Shown one piece after another: positions 33,085-42,469 of a stretch of 64,000 nt of DNA. The notes below the pieces were generated by a model that saw nothing but the letters and a program-made list of their open reading frames with translations, was not told the DNA's origin and made no database searches. The translations under genes and the position numbers were made by a program. This DNA is from Streptococcus oralis Uo5 (GTDB taxonomy: Bacteria > Bacillota > Bacilli > Lactobacillales > Streptococcaceae), in the NCBI RefSeq assembly GCF_000253155.1, contig NC_015291.1:1211001-1275000 (forward strand), read 5' to 3'. How positions within the stretch are numbered: the first letter of the stretch is position 1; every line of letters begins with the position of its first letter.

Positions 33085-33389
33085 TTGACAAAATTTCCTG
33101 AAAGGTATAGGATAGAGGTACTAATACTCGGAGGTAAGGGAGACATGAACAACTAATCTATCAAATAAAGAACCTTTATTTAGTAGATCTTGTTTTTGTC
33201 TCTTTTTGCATGCTCTTTTTGTACTAGATTTTCTAGTATCTTGTCCCCATTGAAAATCAAAAAACTAGAAAGCAAATCATCTGCCCCTCTTGGGTTAGGC
33301 AGCTCCAAGCTAGTTTGACGAGTTTTTCAACGAGGATAATAGAGTTTTGACAGTGACTTTGGGCTCTACTAGGTAAAGTAGAGCTTTTT
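33085..33389 (+). promoter_or_regulatory. Attenuator-like leader of ABC-F gene with MNN upstream ORF
   Basis: TTGACA (33085-33090), 17-base spacer, TAGGAT. Then GGAGG (33130-33134) and a three-codon ORF, ATG AAC AAC TAA (33145-33156). Hairpins follow at 33163-33181 (AAATAAAG/CTTTATTT) and near 33214-33231 (TACTAGA/TCTAGTA). A strong terminator, GCTCTACT-AGGTAA-AGTAGAGC plus T run, lies at 33363-33389, 36 bases before the ABC-F start. This layout matches ribosome-sensing attenuation known for ABC-F genes such as vmlR and lmo0919. Confidence 0.65.
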
Positions 33390-33425
33390 GTTATGCACTA
33401 TGGACATTCTAGAAAGGGCAACAAT

Positions 33426-34952
33426 ATGATAAAAATCAATCATCTGACCATCACTCAAAACAAAGATCTACGAGATCTTGTATCTGACCTAACCATGACT
33501 ATCCAAGACGGGGAAAAGGTTGCTATTATTGGTGAAGAAGGAAATGGTAAATCGACTTTACTACGAGCTTTAATGGGGGAAGCATTGCCTGATTTTACTA
33601 TCAAGGGCGACATACAGTCTGACCTTCAATCAATGGCATACATTCCTCAAAAGTTACCTGAGGAGCTAAAAAATAGAACTCTACACGATTACTTCTTTTT
33701 GGATTCTGCTGATTTAGACTACAGTATTCTTTATCGTTTGGCGGAGGAGTTGCACTTTGATAGCGACCGTTTTGCTAGCGATCAAGAAATTGGCAGTCTA
33801 TCAGGGGGCGAAGCTTTGAAAATTCAGCTCATCCACGAGTTAGCAAAGCCTTTTGAGATTCTATTTTTAGATGAGCCTTCAAATGACTTAGACCTTGAGA
33901 CAGTTGATTGGCTAAAAAGTCAGATACAGAAGATGAAGCAAACAGTTATTTTCATTTCCCACGATGAAGACTTTCTTTCTCAGACAGCAGATACTATTGT
34001 TCACTTGCGACTGGTCAAGCACCGGAAAGAAGCGGAAACGCTAGTAGAGCATTTAGACTACGATCGCTATAGTGACCAGAGAAAGGCTAGTTTTGCCAGA
34101 CAAAGTCAGCAAGCTGCTAATGACCAAAGAGCCTATGACAAAACCATGGAAAAGCATCGCCGAGTCAAACAAAATGTAGAAACTGCTCTTCGAGCTACCA
34201 GAAACAGTACTGTTGGGCGCCTATTTGCTAAAAAGATGAAAAATGTACTCTCTCAAGAAAAACGCTTTGAAAAGGAAGCCCAGTCCATGATCCAAAAGCC
34301 ACTTGAAGAGGAGCAAATCCAACTTTTCTTCTCAGATATACAACCATTGCCGGCTTCTAAAGTATTAATCCAACTGGAAAAAGAAAATTTGTCCATTAGA
34401 GAGCGCGTTTTAGCTCAGGGGTTACAACTAACTGTCCGTGGCCAAGATAAAATCGGTATCATCGGGCCAAATGGTGTTGGGAAATCAACTCTGTTAGCCA
34501 AGTTTCAACAACTGCTCAGCGCCAAAAGAGAGATTTCGCTTGGTTTCATGCCACAAGATTACCATAAAAAACTGCAATTGGATTTATCTCCAATAGCCTA
34601 CCTCAGTCAAACTGGACGAAAAGAGGAACTACAGAAAATCCAATCTCACCTAGCCAGTCTCAATTTCAGCTATCCAGAGATGCACCACCAAATACGCTCC
34701 CTATCTGGCGGGCAACAAGGTAAACTCCTGCTTTTGGATTTAGTGTTGCGTAAACCAAACTTTCTCCTTCTAGATGAGCCCACACGAAACTTTTCTCCCA
34801 CTTCTCAACCCGAAATTAGAAAACTCTTTGCCTCCTATCCCGGCGGTCTGATCACTGTTTCGCATGACAGACGCTTCTTAAAAGAGGTCTGTACGAGTAT
34901 CTATCGTTTAACAGAAAATGGTTTGGAAGTTGTTGATTTACAAGATTTATAA
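33426..34952 (+). CDS. ABC-F ATPase (ribosome-protection/antibiotic-resistance type?)
   Basis: 508 aa from the ATG at 33426 (AAAGGG upstream; an in-frame ATG at 33393 has no ribosome binding site). Two ABC domains: Walker A GEEGNGKST and GPNGVGKST, signatures LSGGEALKI and LSGGQQGKL, Walker B LFLDEPSNDLD and LLLDEPTRNFSP. No membrane segments, and a basic linker (about 215-295) that would reach the ribosomal exit site. The changed second D-loop (RNFSP) and the attenuator support a resistance-type ABC-F, possibly for lincosamides or pleuromutilins, by inference. Confidence 0.85.
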   Translation: MIKINHLTITQNKDLRDLVSDLTMTIQDGEKVAIIGEEGNGKSTLLRALMGEALPDFTIKGDIQSDLQSMAYIPQKLPEELKNRTLHDYFFLDSADLDYSILYRLAEELHFDSDRFASDQEIGSLSGGEALKIQLIHELAKPFEILFLDEPSNDLDLETVDWLKSQIQKMKQTVIFISHDEDFLSQTADTIVHLRLVKHRKEAETLVEHLDYDRYSDQRKASFARQSQQAANDQRAYDKTMEKHRRVKQNVETALRATRNSTVGRLFAKKMKNVLSQEKRFEKEAQSMIQKPLEEEQIQLFFSDIQPLPASKVLIQLEKENLSIRERVLAQGLQLTVRGQDKIGIIGPNGVGKSTLLAKFQQLLSAKREISLGFMPQDYHKKLQLDLSPIAYLSQTGRKEELQKIQSHLASLNFSYPEMHHQIRSLSGGQQGKLLLLDLVLRKPNFLLLDEPTRNFSPTSQPEIRKLFASYPGGLITVSHDRRFLKEVCTSIYRLTENGLEVVDLQDL

Positions 34953-34966
34953 ATGTTGAACATGGC

Positions 34967-34999
34967 AAAAAATCCAGAGAAGTTTCTCTGGATTTTTTT
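34967..34999. terminator. Terminator after ABC-F gene (copy of htpX terminator)
   Basis: AAATCCAGAGAA/TTCTCTGGATTT hairpin with T run; nearly the same sequence as the htpX terminator at 35810-35838. Confidence 0.85.
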
Positions 35000-35119
35000 A
35001 TATGTGTTTCAGGCGTTCGATTCGTTCTGAAATAGGTGGGTGAGTATAAAAGAGTTTTTGAAGTCCCCCACCTTTCTTAGGATCATTGACATAAAGTGCG
35101 CTGCTAGCATCGTCGACAT
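34998..35119 (-). pseudogene. Duplicated 3' end of htpX
   Basis: The last 38 codons of htpX ([20 protein letters not shown], then [17 protein letters not shown]) are repeated here with few changes, ending at a TAA. The match starts abruptly near 35119. With the terminator, the copy covers about 150 bp and matches 35812-35960. Confidence 0.85.
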
Positions 35120-35131
35120 TCTAATGCAGTA

Positions 35132-35731
35132 TTATCTCATATACAAAAAGCAAAACGCAACCAGATTATTGAGGACATGCAAAAGAATGGAATTCCATAG
35201 GTTGTCAGAAGTCTTATACCTTATCCCAAATGCAAATCCCATACCTAAATAGGTGATAAAGCTAGGAATAGTATAGGGACCATGCAGATAAGCAAAAAGA
35301 AGCGATGTAACAAACAAGCCAAAATATGTATTCTTAAATACTATCCCCTGTAACATACCTCGCATAAAGATTTCTTCCGTGACAGGTGCCAAAACACAGA
35401 GATCCACAAAAAGTACAGACCATGAAAGTGATAAACTTTGCACAGCTTGAGTTGTGTCTGATTGGGTAGGGCCTAAAAAATTGACCAAAATATAAAATAG
35501 GAAAAGCAAGGCGTATGAAAGAAAACATTTTAAAATATCTTTTAGGCAGATTTTCCGAATGTGAAACAAGTCATACTTTTTTCCTACATATAAAAATAAT
35601 GCAAGTTCAACAAGTGTAAAAAGGATTGATAGCGTTAATGAATTTGTTCGCATGATTTTCTCTGCTATACTCAAATGAATTGGCAGAAAAATCAAAATCA
35701 AGAAAAACGTCATCCAGCGCTTATACATCAT
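35132..35731 (-). CDS. CPBP intramembrane metalloprotease
   Basis: 199 aa, several membrane helices. Motif 1 APVTEEIFMRGMLQG (EExxxR), then AYLHG and LLHVLNN (HxxxN), the Abi/CAAX-protease-like signature. Such genes in streptococci often give self-immunity to bacteriocins. It lies between two copies of the htpX 3' end, and is therefore a recent insertion. GAGGTG is close to tandem ATGs; the second (35728) is better spaced. Confidence 0.85.
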   Translation of the reverse strand: MMYKRWMTFFLILIFLPIHLSIAEKIMRTNSLTLSILFTLVELALFLYVGKKYDLFHIRKICLKDILKCFLSYALLFLFYILVNFLGPTQSDTTQAVQSLSLSWSVLFVDLCVLAPVTEEIFMRGMLQGIVFKNTYFGLFVTSLLFAYLHGPYTIPSFITYLGMGFAFGIRYKTSDNLWNSILLHVLNNLVAFCFLYMR

Positions 35732-35809
35732 TCACCTCAATTATATAGAATTACATATATTATACTATTTTTTGGTGAGATAACAAGTTAAAAGCGAGAT
35801 ACTAAAAGC

Positions 35810-35838
35810 AAAAATCCAGAGACGACCTCTGGATTTTT
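35810..35838 (-). terminator. Terminator after htpX
   Basis: AAATCCAGAGG/CCTCTGGATTT type hairpin with A and T runs just past the htpX stop codon. Confidence 0.8.
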
Positions 35839-36738
35839 TTACATGTGTTTCAAGCGTTCGATTCGTTCTGAGATAGGTGGGTGGGTATAAAAGAGTTTTT
35901 GTAGTCCCCCACCTTTCTTGGGATCATTGATATAAAGAGCGCTACTGGCATCGTCAACATGTTGATGCATCGGCTCGCTATTCTCCAACTTACGCAAGGC
36001 ATTGATCATCCCTTGAGGATTGCGAGTCAGCTCCACACTGGATGCATCCGCCAAAAATTCCCTCTGACGGGAAATGGCTAGTTGCACCAAGGTTGCTGCG
36101 AGAGGTGCTAGAACAATGGCTAAGAGAGAGATAACAAGCATGATAATCTCCAAACCATTTCCATCACGATCATTATCACTCCGTCTGCGACCTGCGCCTC
36201 CCCACCACATCATCCGTCCTGCCATACTAGACAGAAGGGTAATGGCACTGGCAAGGGCGACAGCAATGGTCGAAATGCGAATATCGTAGTTTCGGATATG
36301 GCTGACTTCATGACCCATAACAGCTTCTAGCTCCTCGCGATTCATGATAGCTAAGAGAGCCGACGTTGCTGCTACTGCGGCATTCTGCGGATTCGAACCT
36401 GTTGCAAAGGCATTTAAAGAAGAATCCTCAATGATGAAAACACGCGGCATGGGAATCTGAGCGACCATGGCCATATCTTCTACTACATGGTAGAGGTCTG
36501 GTGCTGTTTGCTCATCAACCTCACGCGCCCCATTCATAGACATGACAATCTCTGTCGATTGAAAGATCATGGTCAGAGCGTAGATAAGACCAATAATCAA
36601 GGCAATAATCACGCCACCAAGACCTGAACGCATAAAGAGATAGCCAACCGCATAACCAACCAAGGCCAAGAGTAGGAAGAAAACCAGCAACAAAATCCAA
36701 GTTTTTCGTTTATTGCTCGCAATTTGATCAAACAACAT
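35839..36738 (-). CDS. htpX: HtpX-like membrane zinc protease
   Basis: 299 aa from [14 protein letters not shown]; a GTG three codons upstream lies in the lemA stop. Two N-terminal membrane helices, the HEVSH zinc motif ([14 protein letters not shown]) and a third ligand Glu in REFLADA. Degrades misfolded membrane proteins. TAGGTGA serves as ribosome binding site. Follows lemA, a common pair in streptococci. Confidence 0.95.
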   Translation of the reverse strand: MLFDQIASNKRKTWILLLVFFLLLALVGYAVGYLFMRSGLGGVIIALIIGLIYALTMIFQSTEIVMSMNGAREVDEQTAPDLYHVVEDMAMVAQIPMPRVFIIEDSSLNAFATGSNPQNAAVAATSALLAIMNREELEAVMGHEVSHIRNYDIRISTIAVALASAITLLSSMAGRMMWWGGAGRRRSDNDRDGNGLEIIMLVISLLAIVLAPLAATLVQLAISRQREFLADASSVELTRNPQGMINALRKLENSEPMHQHVDDASSALYINDPKKGGGLQKLFYTHPPISERIERLKHM

Positions 36739-36739
36739 C

Positions 36740-37300
36740 TTAGTCACCTAAACCGCTAAAGTCAACTTTAGGAACTGCCTTTTCCTCTTCAGGTGTTTGA
36801 AGGAAGTCTGCAGCTTTAAAGCCAAATAGTCCTGCGATGATGTTGCTTGGGAAACTTTCAAGTTTTACATTGTAGTTGCTGACAACACTGTTGTAGAGTT
36901 GGCGAGAGTAAGAAATTTTATTTTCTGTATTGGTCAACTCTTCTTGCAATTTGATAAAGTTAGCACTAGCTTTCAAGTCTGGGTAATTCTCTGCTACTGC
37001 AAAGATACCAGAAATCTGGCGGGTAAGGGCATCACTGGCCTTCATAGCTTCTGCCGGTGAAGTTGCTGCAGCTACTTGTCTACGAAGTTCTGTTACTTTT
37101 TCCAAGGTAGAACCTTCATATTTCGCATAGCCTTTGACTGTTTCAATCAAGTTTGGGAGGAGATCATTACGACGCTTCAACTGAACATCTATCTGGCTCC
37201 AAGCCTCCTTGGTCTGCATACGATTTTTAACCAAACCGTTATAGCTAACAATCACAAAAATAACAATCAGAGCCAAAACTCCAAGAATAATCCAAGTCAT
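36740..37300 (-). CDS. lemA: LemA family protein
   Basis: 186 aa with one N-terminal membrane helix ([20 protein letters not shown]) and LemA signature [20 protein letters not shown] followed by LIETVKGYA. Function unknown; genetically linked to htpX. Extracellular or cytoplasmic coiled domain of about 155 residues. Confidence 0.93.
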   Translation of the reverse strand: MTWIILGVLALIVIFVIVSYNGLVKNRMQTKEAWSQIDVQLKRRNDLLPNLIETVKGYAKYEGSTLEKVTELRRQVAAATSPAEAMKASDALTRQISGIFAVAENYPDLKASANFIKLQEELTNTENKISYSRQLYNSVVSNYNVKLESFPSNIIAGLFGFKAADFLQTPEEEKAVPKVDFSGLGD

Positions 37301-37393
37301 AATCTTATTCCTTTCTGCTTTTAGATTACTACCAGTATATCAAAATTTTAACGAATATGGTAAAATAAGATGATACTAGAGAAGGAAACTACT

Positions 37394-38107
37394 ATGAAAC
37401 CAGAAACATTTTACAGCCTACTAGCTGAGCAAAATCTTCCACTTTCGGACCAGCAAAAGAACCAATTTGAACGGTATTTTGAACTCTTGGTCGAGTGGAA
37501 TGAGAGGATTAATTTGACCGCTATTACAGACAAAGAAGAAGTCTACCTTAAACACTTTTATGATTCGATTGCACCTATTCTGCAAGGCTTGATTTCAAAT
37601 GAAACTATCAAACTTCTTGATATCGGAGCGGGGGCAGGATTTCCTAGTCTGCCCATGAAAATCCTCTATCCTCAGTTAGATGTGACCATCATTGATTCAC
37701 TCAATAAGCGCATCAACTTCCTTCAGCTTTTGGCTCAGGAGCTGGATTTGGATGGTGTTCACTTCTACCATGGACGGGCAGAAGACTTTGCCCAAGACAA
37801 GAAATTCCGTGCTCAGTTTGATATGGTGACGGCTCGTGCGGTTGCCCGTATGCAGATCTTATCTGAGTTGACCATCCCCTATCTTAAAGTTGGCGGAAAA
37901 CTCTTGGCACTTAAGGCCAGCAATGCCCCTGAGGAATTGCTGGAAGCCAAGAACGCTCTCAACCTCCTCTTTAGCAAGGTAGAGGACAACCTCAGCTATG
38001 CCCTGCCAAATGGAGATCCGCGCTACATCACAGTCGTCGAAAAGAAAAAAGAAACACCTAACAAGTACCCAAGAAAAGCTGGCATGCCAAACAAACACCC
38101 ACTTTAA
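37394..38107 (+). CDS. rsmG: 16S rRNA (guanine-N7) methyltransferase RsmG
   Basis: 237 aa from the ATG at 37394, the usual length; GAAGGAA lies upstream (an ATG at 37370 is in frame but close to the -10). SAM motif [17 protein letters not shown] and [10 protein letters not shown]. Methylates G527 of 16S rRNA; loss gives low-level streptomycin resistance in other species. TGGTAAAAT is the extended -10. Confidence 0.95.
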   Translation: MKPETFYSLLAEQNLPLSDQQKNQFERYFELLVEWNERINLTAITDKEEVYLKHFYDSIAPILQGLISNETIKLLDIGAGAGFPSLPMKILYPQLDVTIIDSLNKRINFLQLLAQELDLDGVHFYHGRAEDFAQDKKFRAQFDMVTARAVARMQILSELTIPYLKVGGKLLALKASNAPEELLEAKNALNLLFSKVEDNLSYALPNGDPRYITVVEKKKETPNKYPRKAGMPNKHPL

Positions 38108-38127
38108 TTTTTTTAGTAAAAAAATTA

Positions 38128-38290
38128 TTTACAAATCTGCCTCGCTCTCGCATTTCTCGGCTCGGGAAAAATTCGTTTACAAAACCAACCTCGCTCTCGC
38201 ATTTCTGGGCTCGGGAAAAAATGATTTACAAAATCTGCCTCGCTTTTTTGTTTCTCGGATCGGGAAAAATTCGTTTACAAAACGAATTTT
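38128..38290 (+). repeat. Tandem repeat, 48-49 bp unit, 3 copies plus partial
   Basis: Units begin TTTACAAA at 38128, 38176, 38225 and 38274. Each full unit contains CCTCGCT near its start and CTCGG(C/A)TCGGGAAAAA later. The fourth is cut after about 17 bases and its TTTACA forms the -35 of the uraA promoter. Confidence 0.85.
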
Positions 38291-38437
38291 TTCTGCTATA
38301 CTATCACAAGCAAAGGTTTTTAATGTCATCCTGTGAGGTGACGAAGGCGCAGATTTATATAAATTTTTAAAAGATAGCTATTTTTTAAAAAGTCTTACTC
38401 TGAGGGCCTATTGCTGCAAAATAATGGGCTCTTTTTT
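38274..38437 (+). promoter_or_regulatory. uraA promoter and PyrR attenuator
   Basis: -35 TTTACA (38274-38279), 17 bases, extended -10 TGCTATACT (hexamer 38297-38302). The leader holds a PyrR loop (38326-38350, core TCCTGTGAGGTGACGAAGG) and a bulged terminator hairpin with six Ts (38401-38437). UMP-bound PyrR would switch the gene off. Confidence 0.85.
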
Positions 38438-38459
38438 GGTGCCCAAAAGTGAGGTTTTT

Positions 38460-39743
38460 ATGAAACAGGAATCAACTGTTGACTTGTTACTAGACGTTGA
38501 TCAACGTCCTTCTGCTGGTAAAGGTATTCTTCTAAGCTTCCAGCACGTATTTGCCATGTTTGGTGCAACCATTCTCGTTCCCTTAATTTTGGGAATGCCC
38601 GTATCGGTTGCTCTCTTTGCTTCCGGTATTGGAACACTTATCTACATGATTTCTACTGGCTTTAAGGTTCCAGTTTATCTAGGTTCTTCATTCGCCTTTA
38701 TCACAGCTATGTCTCTAGCCATGAAAGAAATGGGAGGCGATGTATCTGCTGCTCAAACTGGGGTTATCCTGACTGGTTTAGTCTATGTTCTTGTAGCGAC
38801 AAGTGTTCGTTTTGCAGGTACGAAATGGATTGACAAACTCTTGCCACCAATCATTATCGGACCTATGATTATCGTTATCGGTCTTGGTCTTGCTGGTTCT
38901 GCTGTAACGAATGCTGGACTTGTAGCAGACGGAAACTGGAAGAACGCTCTTGTAGCCGTTGTTACATTCTTGATTGCCGCCTTTATCAATACAAAAGGAA
39001 AAGGTTTCCTTCGTATCATTCCTTTCCTCTTTGCCATCATCGGTGGGTACATTTTCGCAATGCTTCTTGGTTTGGTTGACTTTACCCCAGTCCTTCAAGC
39101 CAACTGGTTTGAAATTCCTGGTTTCTACTTGCCATTTAGTACAGGTGGAGCCTTTAAAGAGTACAACTTATACTTCGGTCCTGAAACAATTGCTATCTTG
39201 CCTATCGCTATCGTAACAATTTCTGAACACATTGGAGACCACACAGTTTTGAGCCAAATCTGTGGCCGTCAATTCCTGAAAGAACCAGGACTTCACCGTA
39301 CGCTTCTCGGTGACGGTATCGCGACATCTGTATCAGCCTTCCTCGGTGGACCAGCTAATACGACTTACGGCGAGAATACAGGGGTTATCGGGATGACTCG
39401 TATCGCTTCTGTCTCTGTTATCCGTAACGCGGCCTTCATCGCCATTGCTCTTAGCTTCCTAGGTAAATTCACTGCCTTGATTTCAACCATTCCAAATGCT
39501 GTTCTTGGTGGCATGTCCATCCTTCTCTACGGAGTTATCGCCAGCAACGGTCTAAAAGTTTTGATAAAAGAACGCGTTGACTTCAGCCAAATGCGTAACC
39601 TCATCATTGCCAGTGCCATGTTGGTACTTGGACTTGGTGGAGCCATCCTCAAACTTGGCCCAGTTACACTTTCAGGTACTGCTTTATCAGCCATGACAGG
39701 AATTATCTTAAACTTGATTTTGCCACACGAAAATAAAGACTAA
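38460..39743 (+). CDS. uraA: Uracil permease
   Basis: 427 aa from the ATG at 38460 (GTGAGG upstream). NCS2 family transporter with about 12-14 membrane segments; LSFQHVFAMFGATILVPLI and the substrate region ISEHIGDHTVLS are typical for uracil:proton symport. Regulated through the PyrR leader with the pyr operon. A terminator follows. Confidence 0.95.
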   Translation: MKQESTVDLLLDVDQRPSAGKGILLSFQHVFAMFGATILVPLILGMPVSVALFASGIGTLIYMISTGFKVPVYLGSSFAFITAMSLAMKEMGGDVSAAQTGVILTGLVYVLVATSVRFAGTKWIDKLLPPIIIGPMIIVIGLGLAGSAVTNAGLVADGNWKNALVAVVTFLIAAFINTKGKGFLRIIPFLFAIIGGYIFAMLLGLVDFTPVLQANWFEIPGFYLPFSTGGAFKEYNLYFGPETIAILPIAIVTISEHIGDHTVLSQICGRQFLKEPGLHRTLLGDGIATSVSAFLGGPANTTYGENTGVIGMTRIASVSVIRNAAFIAIALSFLGKFTALISTIPNAVLGGMSILLYGVIASNGLKVLIKERVDFSQMRNLIIASAMLVLGLGGAILKLGPVTLSGTALSAMTGIILNLILPHENKD

Positions 39744-39756
39744 TCATCTATACACA

Positions 39757-39787
39757 CAAAATCCACTCGATTGAGTGGATTTTTTAA
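39757..39787. terminator. Bidirectional terminator uraA / DMT gene
   Basis: AAAATCCACTC/GAGTGGATTTT with T run; separates convergent genes. Confidence 0.85.
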
Positions 39788-40693
39788 TTACTTACTCTTT
39801 ATTTCCAACAGTAAATCTTTCAATGAAATAATGGTCACGGCTAGTAAAATCATGGCCATACCGACAAAATCAATCGCATAAAACTGTTCCTTCATAATCA
39901 GAAAGGCAAAGAAAACGGCAGAAATTGGCTCTATGGAAGCCAATAAACTAGACTTAACAGGGCCTATCAGACTAGCTCCTTTTAGGAAAGCTGTATAGGC
40001 AAAGACCGTTCCGATGATGATAATCCCAGCAAATGCAAAGAGAAAATCTAGACTAGTCGGTATGCTGGCCTGTAAGACTCCTGTGAAGGGAATAGCCACT
40101 ACACCAGAAATAACCATCCCGACACCAATCACCAAAATACTGCCCCACTTCTTAATCAAAGCAATGGGAAGAATAATATAGAGGGCATAGGTCAAGGCTG
40201 AAAAGAGGCCCCAGAAAAGACCAGCAGGTGTGACAGACAACTGGTCAAGTTCCCCATGCGTCGCGATAAGAAACGTTCCTCCAATTGCTAAACCAATTGA
40301 AATAATCTCAGCCAGAGTAGGCGCCACCTTGTCCTTGATACAAGTATAAACCAAGATCCCAACTGGGCATACATACTGGAGAACTGTTGCCGTGCCAGCA
40401 TTGGTTTCCTGAATGGCAGAAAGATAGGCAAACTGGTTTAAGAATAGTCCAAACAAGGCAAACAACAGCAGAGATAAAAGGCTTTTTCTGTCTTTAAAAA
40501 AAGCATAGAGTTTATCCTTTGCAGTCATATAGGATAAGACTACCAGTGCCAAACCTGCAATGATAAGCCGCAGATTGGTCAAGACTAGAGCAGAAATCCC
40601 GTGTGCCATCAGGTATTGGCCACTGGTTCCAGACAAGCCCCAAGCAATCCCTGCCACTACTGTATACAGAGTTCCTTTTACGGTTTTTGACAT
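39788..40693 (-). CDS. EamA/DMT-family transporter
   Basis: 301 aa from MSKTVKGTLYTVVAGIAWGL; TAGGGAG lies upstream and the longer frame overlaps the previous gene. Ten membrane helices in two EamA repeats (first GIAWGLSGTSGQY, second GLFWGLFSALTYALY). Exporter of amino acids, nucleosides or similar; substrate unknown. Starts 8 bases after the upstream stop. Confidence 0.88.
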   Translation of the reverse strand: MSKTVKGTLYTVVAGIAWGLSGTSGQYLMAHGISALVLTNLRLIIAGLALVVLSYMTAKDKLYAFFKDRKSLLSLLLFALFGLFLNQFAYLSAIQETNAGTATVLQYVCPVGILVYTCIKDKVAPTLAEIISIGLAIGGTFLIATHGELDQLSVTPAGLFWGLFSALTYALYIILPIALIKKWGSILVIGVGMVISGVVAIPFTGVLQASIPTSLDFLFAFAGIIIIGTVFAYTAFLKGASLIGPVKSSLLASIEPISAVFFAFLIMKEQFYAIDFVGMAMILLAVTIISLKDLLLEIKSK

Positions 40694-40701
40694 GCTTCTC
40701 C

Positions 40702-41637
40702 CTACTCCTCTTGACGAATCATTTCCATGACTTGGTTTCGATCGAGTATCCACTGTGCACGCTCATCCTTCTCATACGTTCGATTGGATAAAAAGATAGC
40801 CGCTTCCTGTTTCTCGCGATTCCACATGATAAAGGTACCCGTATAGCCCGTATGGTCGAGCCAAGCCCCTTCCAGATTCCAGGATAGAGAACGCTCCTTA
40901 TCATCTAAGGGAGAAAAATTTCGGCTCAATTCTGCAGCAAACTCATCTTTCAAGTAACGTCCCAGAAAGATCTGCAAATCCTTAACTGTCGAAAACAAAC
41001 CAGCACTTCCAGCGTGTTTCCCTAATAGTCGGGCTTTGGGATCGTGAATGATTCCGGCCTCTGCTCCTCTCACTGTTGGTACAGCAGCCTCAACGGGACC
41101 AAACATCGTTTCCTTCATCCCCCATGGTTCCAAAACTTGTTCTTCTATAATCTGATCTAGGTCTTGGTTAAAGATTTTTTCCAAAACAAAGCCCAAGAGT
41201 AAAAAGTGAACATCTGAGTATAGAAAAGCAGGCTGATTTCGTCTATTGAGGTGAAACATGGCTTCTCTCAATTCCTCTGCACTTAACTTGTCACGATTGG
41301 GAATGAAGGGGTCTAAGTCTGTGGCATGGGTCAGAAGTTGCCGTATAGTGATATCAGGATAATCACACTCCGGTAAAAAATCCGTTACCGGTCGATCAAT
41401 ATCGAATTTGCCCTGCCGCCACAAGAAGGTAAAAACCGTCCCCACTCCCACGACCTTACTCACACTTGCCAAATCATAAACCAAACCGGCCTCTGTCTTC
41501 AAGCCTCGTTCTGGATCACTCAATCCTAGATAAGACTCTTTCCATTCACCATCCTTATAATACGCAAAAGAGGCCCCGGGATAAATCCCTGCCTCGATTT
41601 GATTTTCTATTTTTCTTAGAATTTTTTCCAACTTCAT
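40702..41637 (-). CDS. Serine hydrolase, class C beta-lactamase-like
   Basis: 311 aa. SxxK motif in YDLASVSKVVG, YSD in LYSDVHFLLLG and HTG in WLDHTGYTGTFI (the KTG equivalent). No signal peptide, so likely cytoplasmic or exported by another route. Family includes esterases and D-Ala-D-Ala hydrolases. Its start overlaps the cppA stop by four bases; operon with cppA and the DMT gene. Confidence 0.87.
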   Translation of the reverse strand: MKLEKILRKIENQIEAGIYPGASFAYYKDGEWKESYLGLSDPERGLKTEAGLVYDLASVSKVVGVGTVFTFLWRQGKFDIDRPVTDFLPECDYPDITIRQLLTHATDLDPFIPNRDKLSAEELREAMFHLNRRNQPAFLYSDVHFLLLGFVLEKIFNQDLDQIIEEQVLEPWGMKETMFGPVEAAVPTVRGAEAGIIHDPKARLLGKHAGSAGLFSTVKDLQIFLGRYLKDEFAAELSRNFSPLDDKERSLSWNLEGAWLDHTGYTGTFIMWNREKQEAAIFLSNRTYEKDERAQWILDRNQVMEMIRQEE

Positions 41638-42359
41638 GCTTCTTCAAACCACAATTCAATGTTATTGGTATCCTTACCAAGGAAGAATTTTTCAGACTTA
41701 GGGACAAAGTAGCCTGGCTTTTCAAATTTCTGACGAAGGCTGGTTAGATCAAAATTTCTTACTAAAAATTTTAACATCGTCAGGTCCCAAGTGACATTGT
41801 TTTCAACAACCAAATCTGCTCCTTGCCCTTTAGTAAAAGTGATTACTTGCGCTACTCCTTCAGGATCAAGTAAGCTCTCTGTCCCCTCAGGCAAACGCAA
41901 CTCCATAGAAACCTCAAATTGGCTCAAGTATTTTATACTTGTATTTGAATAAAATTCAGGAACGGTTTCCAGTGGAACCAAATCTCTAACATCATTTTCC
42001 GCATGAACAAGGATCACATCCTCTTCAGGAGAAACAATCTCAAAAGCGTACCCTCTGTTTCCTTTAAACAAGCGAGGAAGAGACTTCATCTGAGAAAGAA
42101 GGGCCTCGATTTCAGAAGGATTTTCAACCTTTATCAAGAGTCTAGCTAGCTTCTTAAGTCCTTCAACTCTGCGTGTTCGCATGCTTGGAGCCTCTTCTAA
42201 AATCAATCTCTCCGTACCTGTCTGGTCGCCTAATGAAAGAAAGGCAGACTCTTCCAGCAAAGGTTTCATACCCAGGGTTTCAATGTAAAATCTTTCATTT
42301 AATTTTCGATTATTAACTTTCAAAGTCGGAACGATCCGAACAATCTCATTCACATTCAT
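41634..42359 (-). CDS. cppA: CppA-like protein (C3-degrading protease family)
   Basis: 241 aa from MNVNEIVRIVPTLKVNN; GGAGG is five bases upstream, and a TTG further up is not favoured. Glyoxalase-like fold (FYIETLGMKPLLEE). Pneumococcal CppA was reported to cleave complement C3, but the mechanism is unclear and no secretion signal is seen. First gene of a three-gene operon. Confidence 0.85.
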   Translation of the reverse strand: MNVNEIVRIVPTLKVNNRKLNERFYIETLGMKPLLEESAFLSLGDQTGTERLILEEAPSMRTRRVEGLKKLARLLIKVENPSEIEALLSQMKSLPRLFKGNRGYAFEIVSPEEDVILVHAENDVRDLVPLETVPEFYSNTSIKYLSQFEVSMELRLPEGTESLLDPEGVAQVITFTKGQGADLVVENNVTWDLTMLKFLVRNFDLTSLRQKFEKPGYFVPKSEKFFLGKDTNNIELWFEEA

Positions 42360-42436
42360 AAATTCCTCCAACTCTTTTATTTTAAAGGATTTTCGAATAT
42401 TTTACAAGCCATATCTATTTTATTTAGAAATTTTAC

Positions 42437-42463
42437 AAGAAAAAAACTGGGATTCCCCAGTTT
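42437..42463 (-). terminator. Terminator after aquaglyceroporin gene
   Basis: AACTGGG-GAAT-CCCAGTT followed by T run on the minus strand. Confidence 0.85.
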
Positions 42464-42469
42464 CATTTC

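Noticed and set aside
33393..33425. Upstream ATG for the ABC-F gene
   Set aside because: It is only four bases after the terminator T run and has no ribosome binding site; the ATG at 33426 has both spacing and family support.
38128..38290. CRISPR array
   Set aside because: Units are contiguous tandem repeats with no unique spacers and no cas genes nearby.
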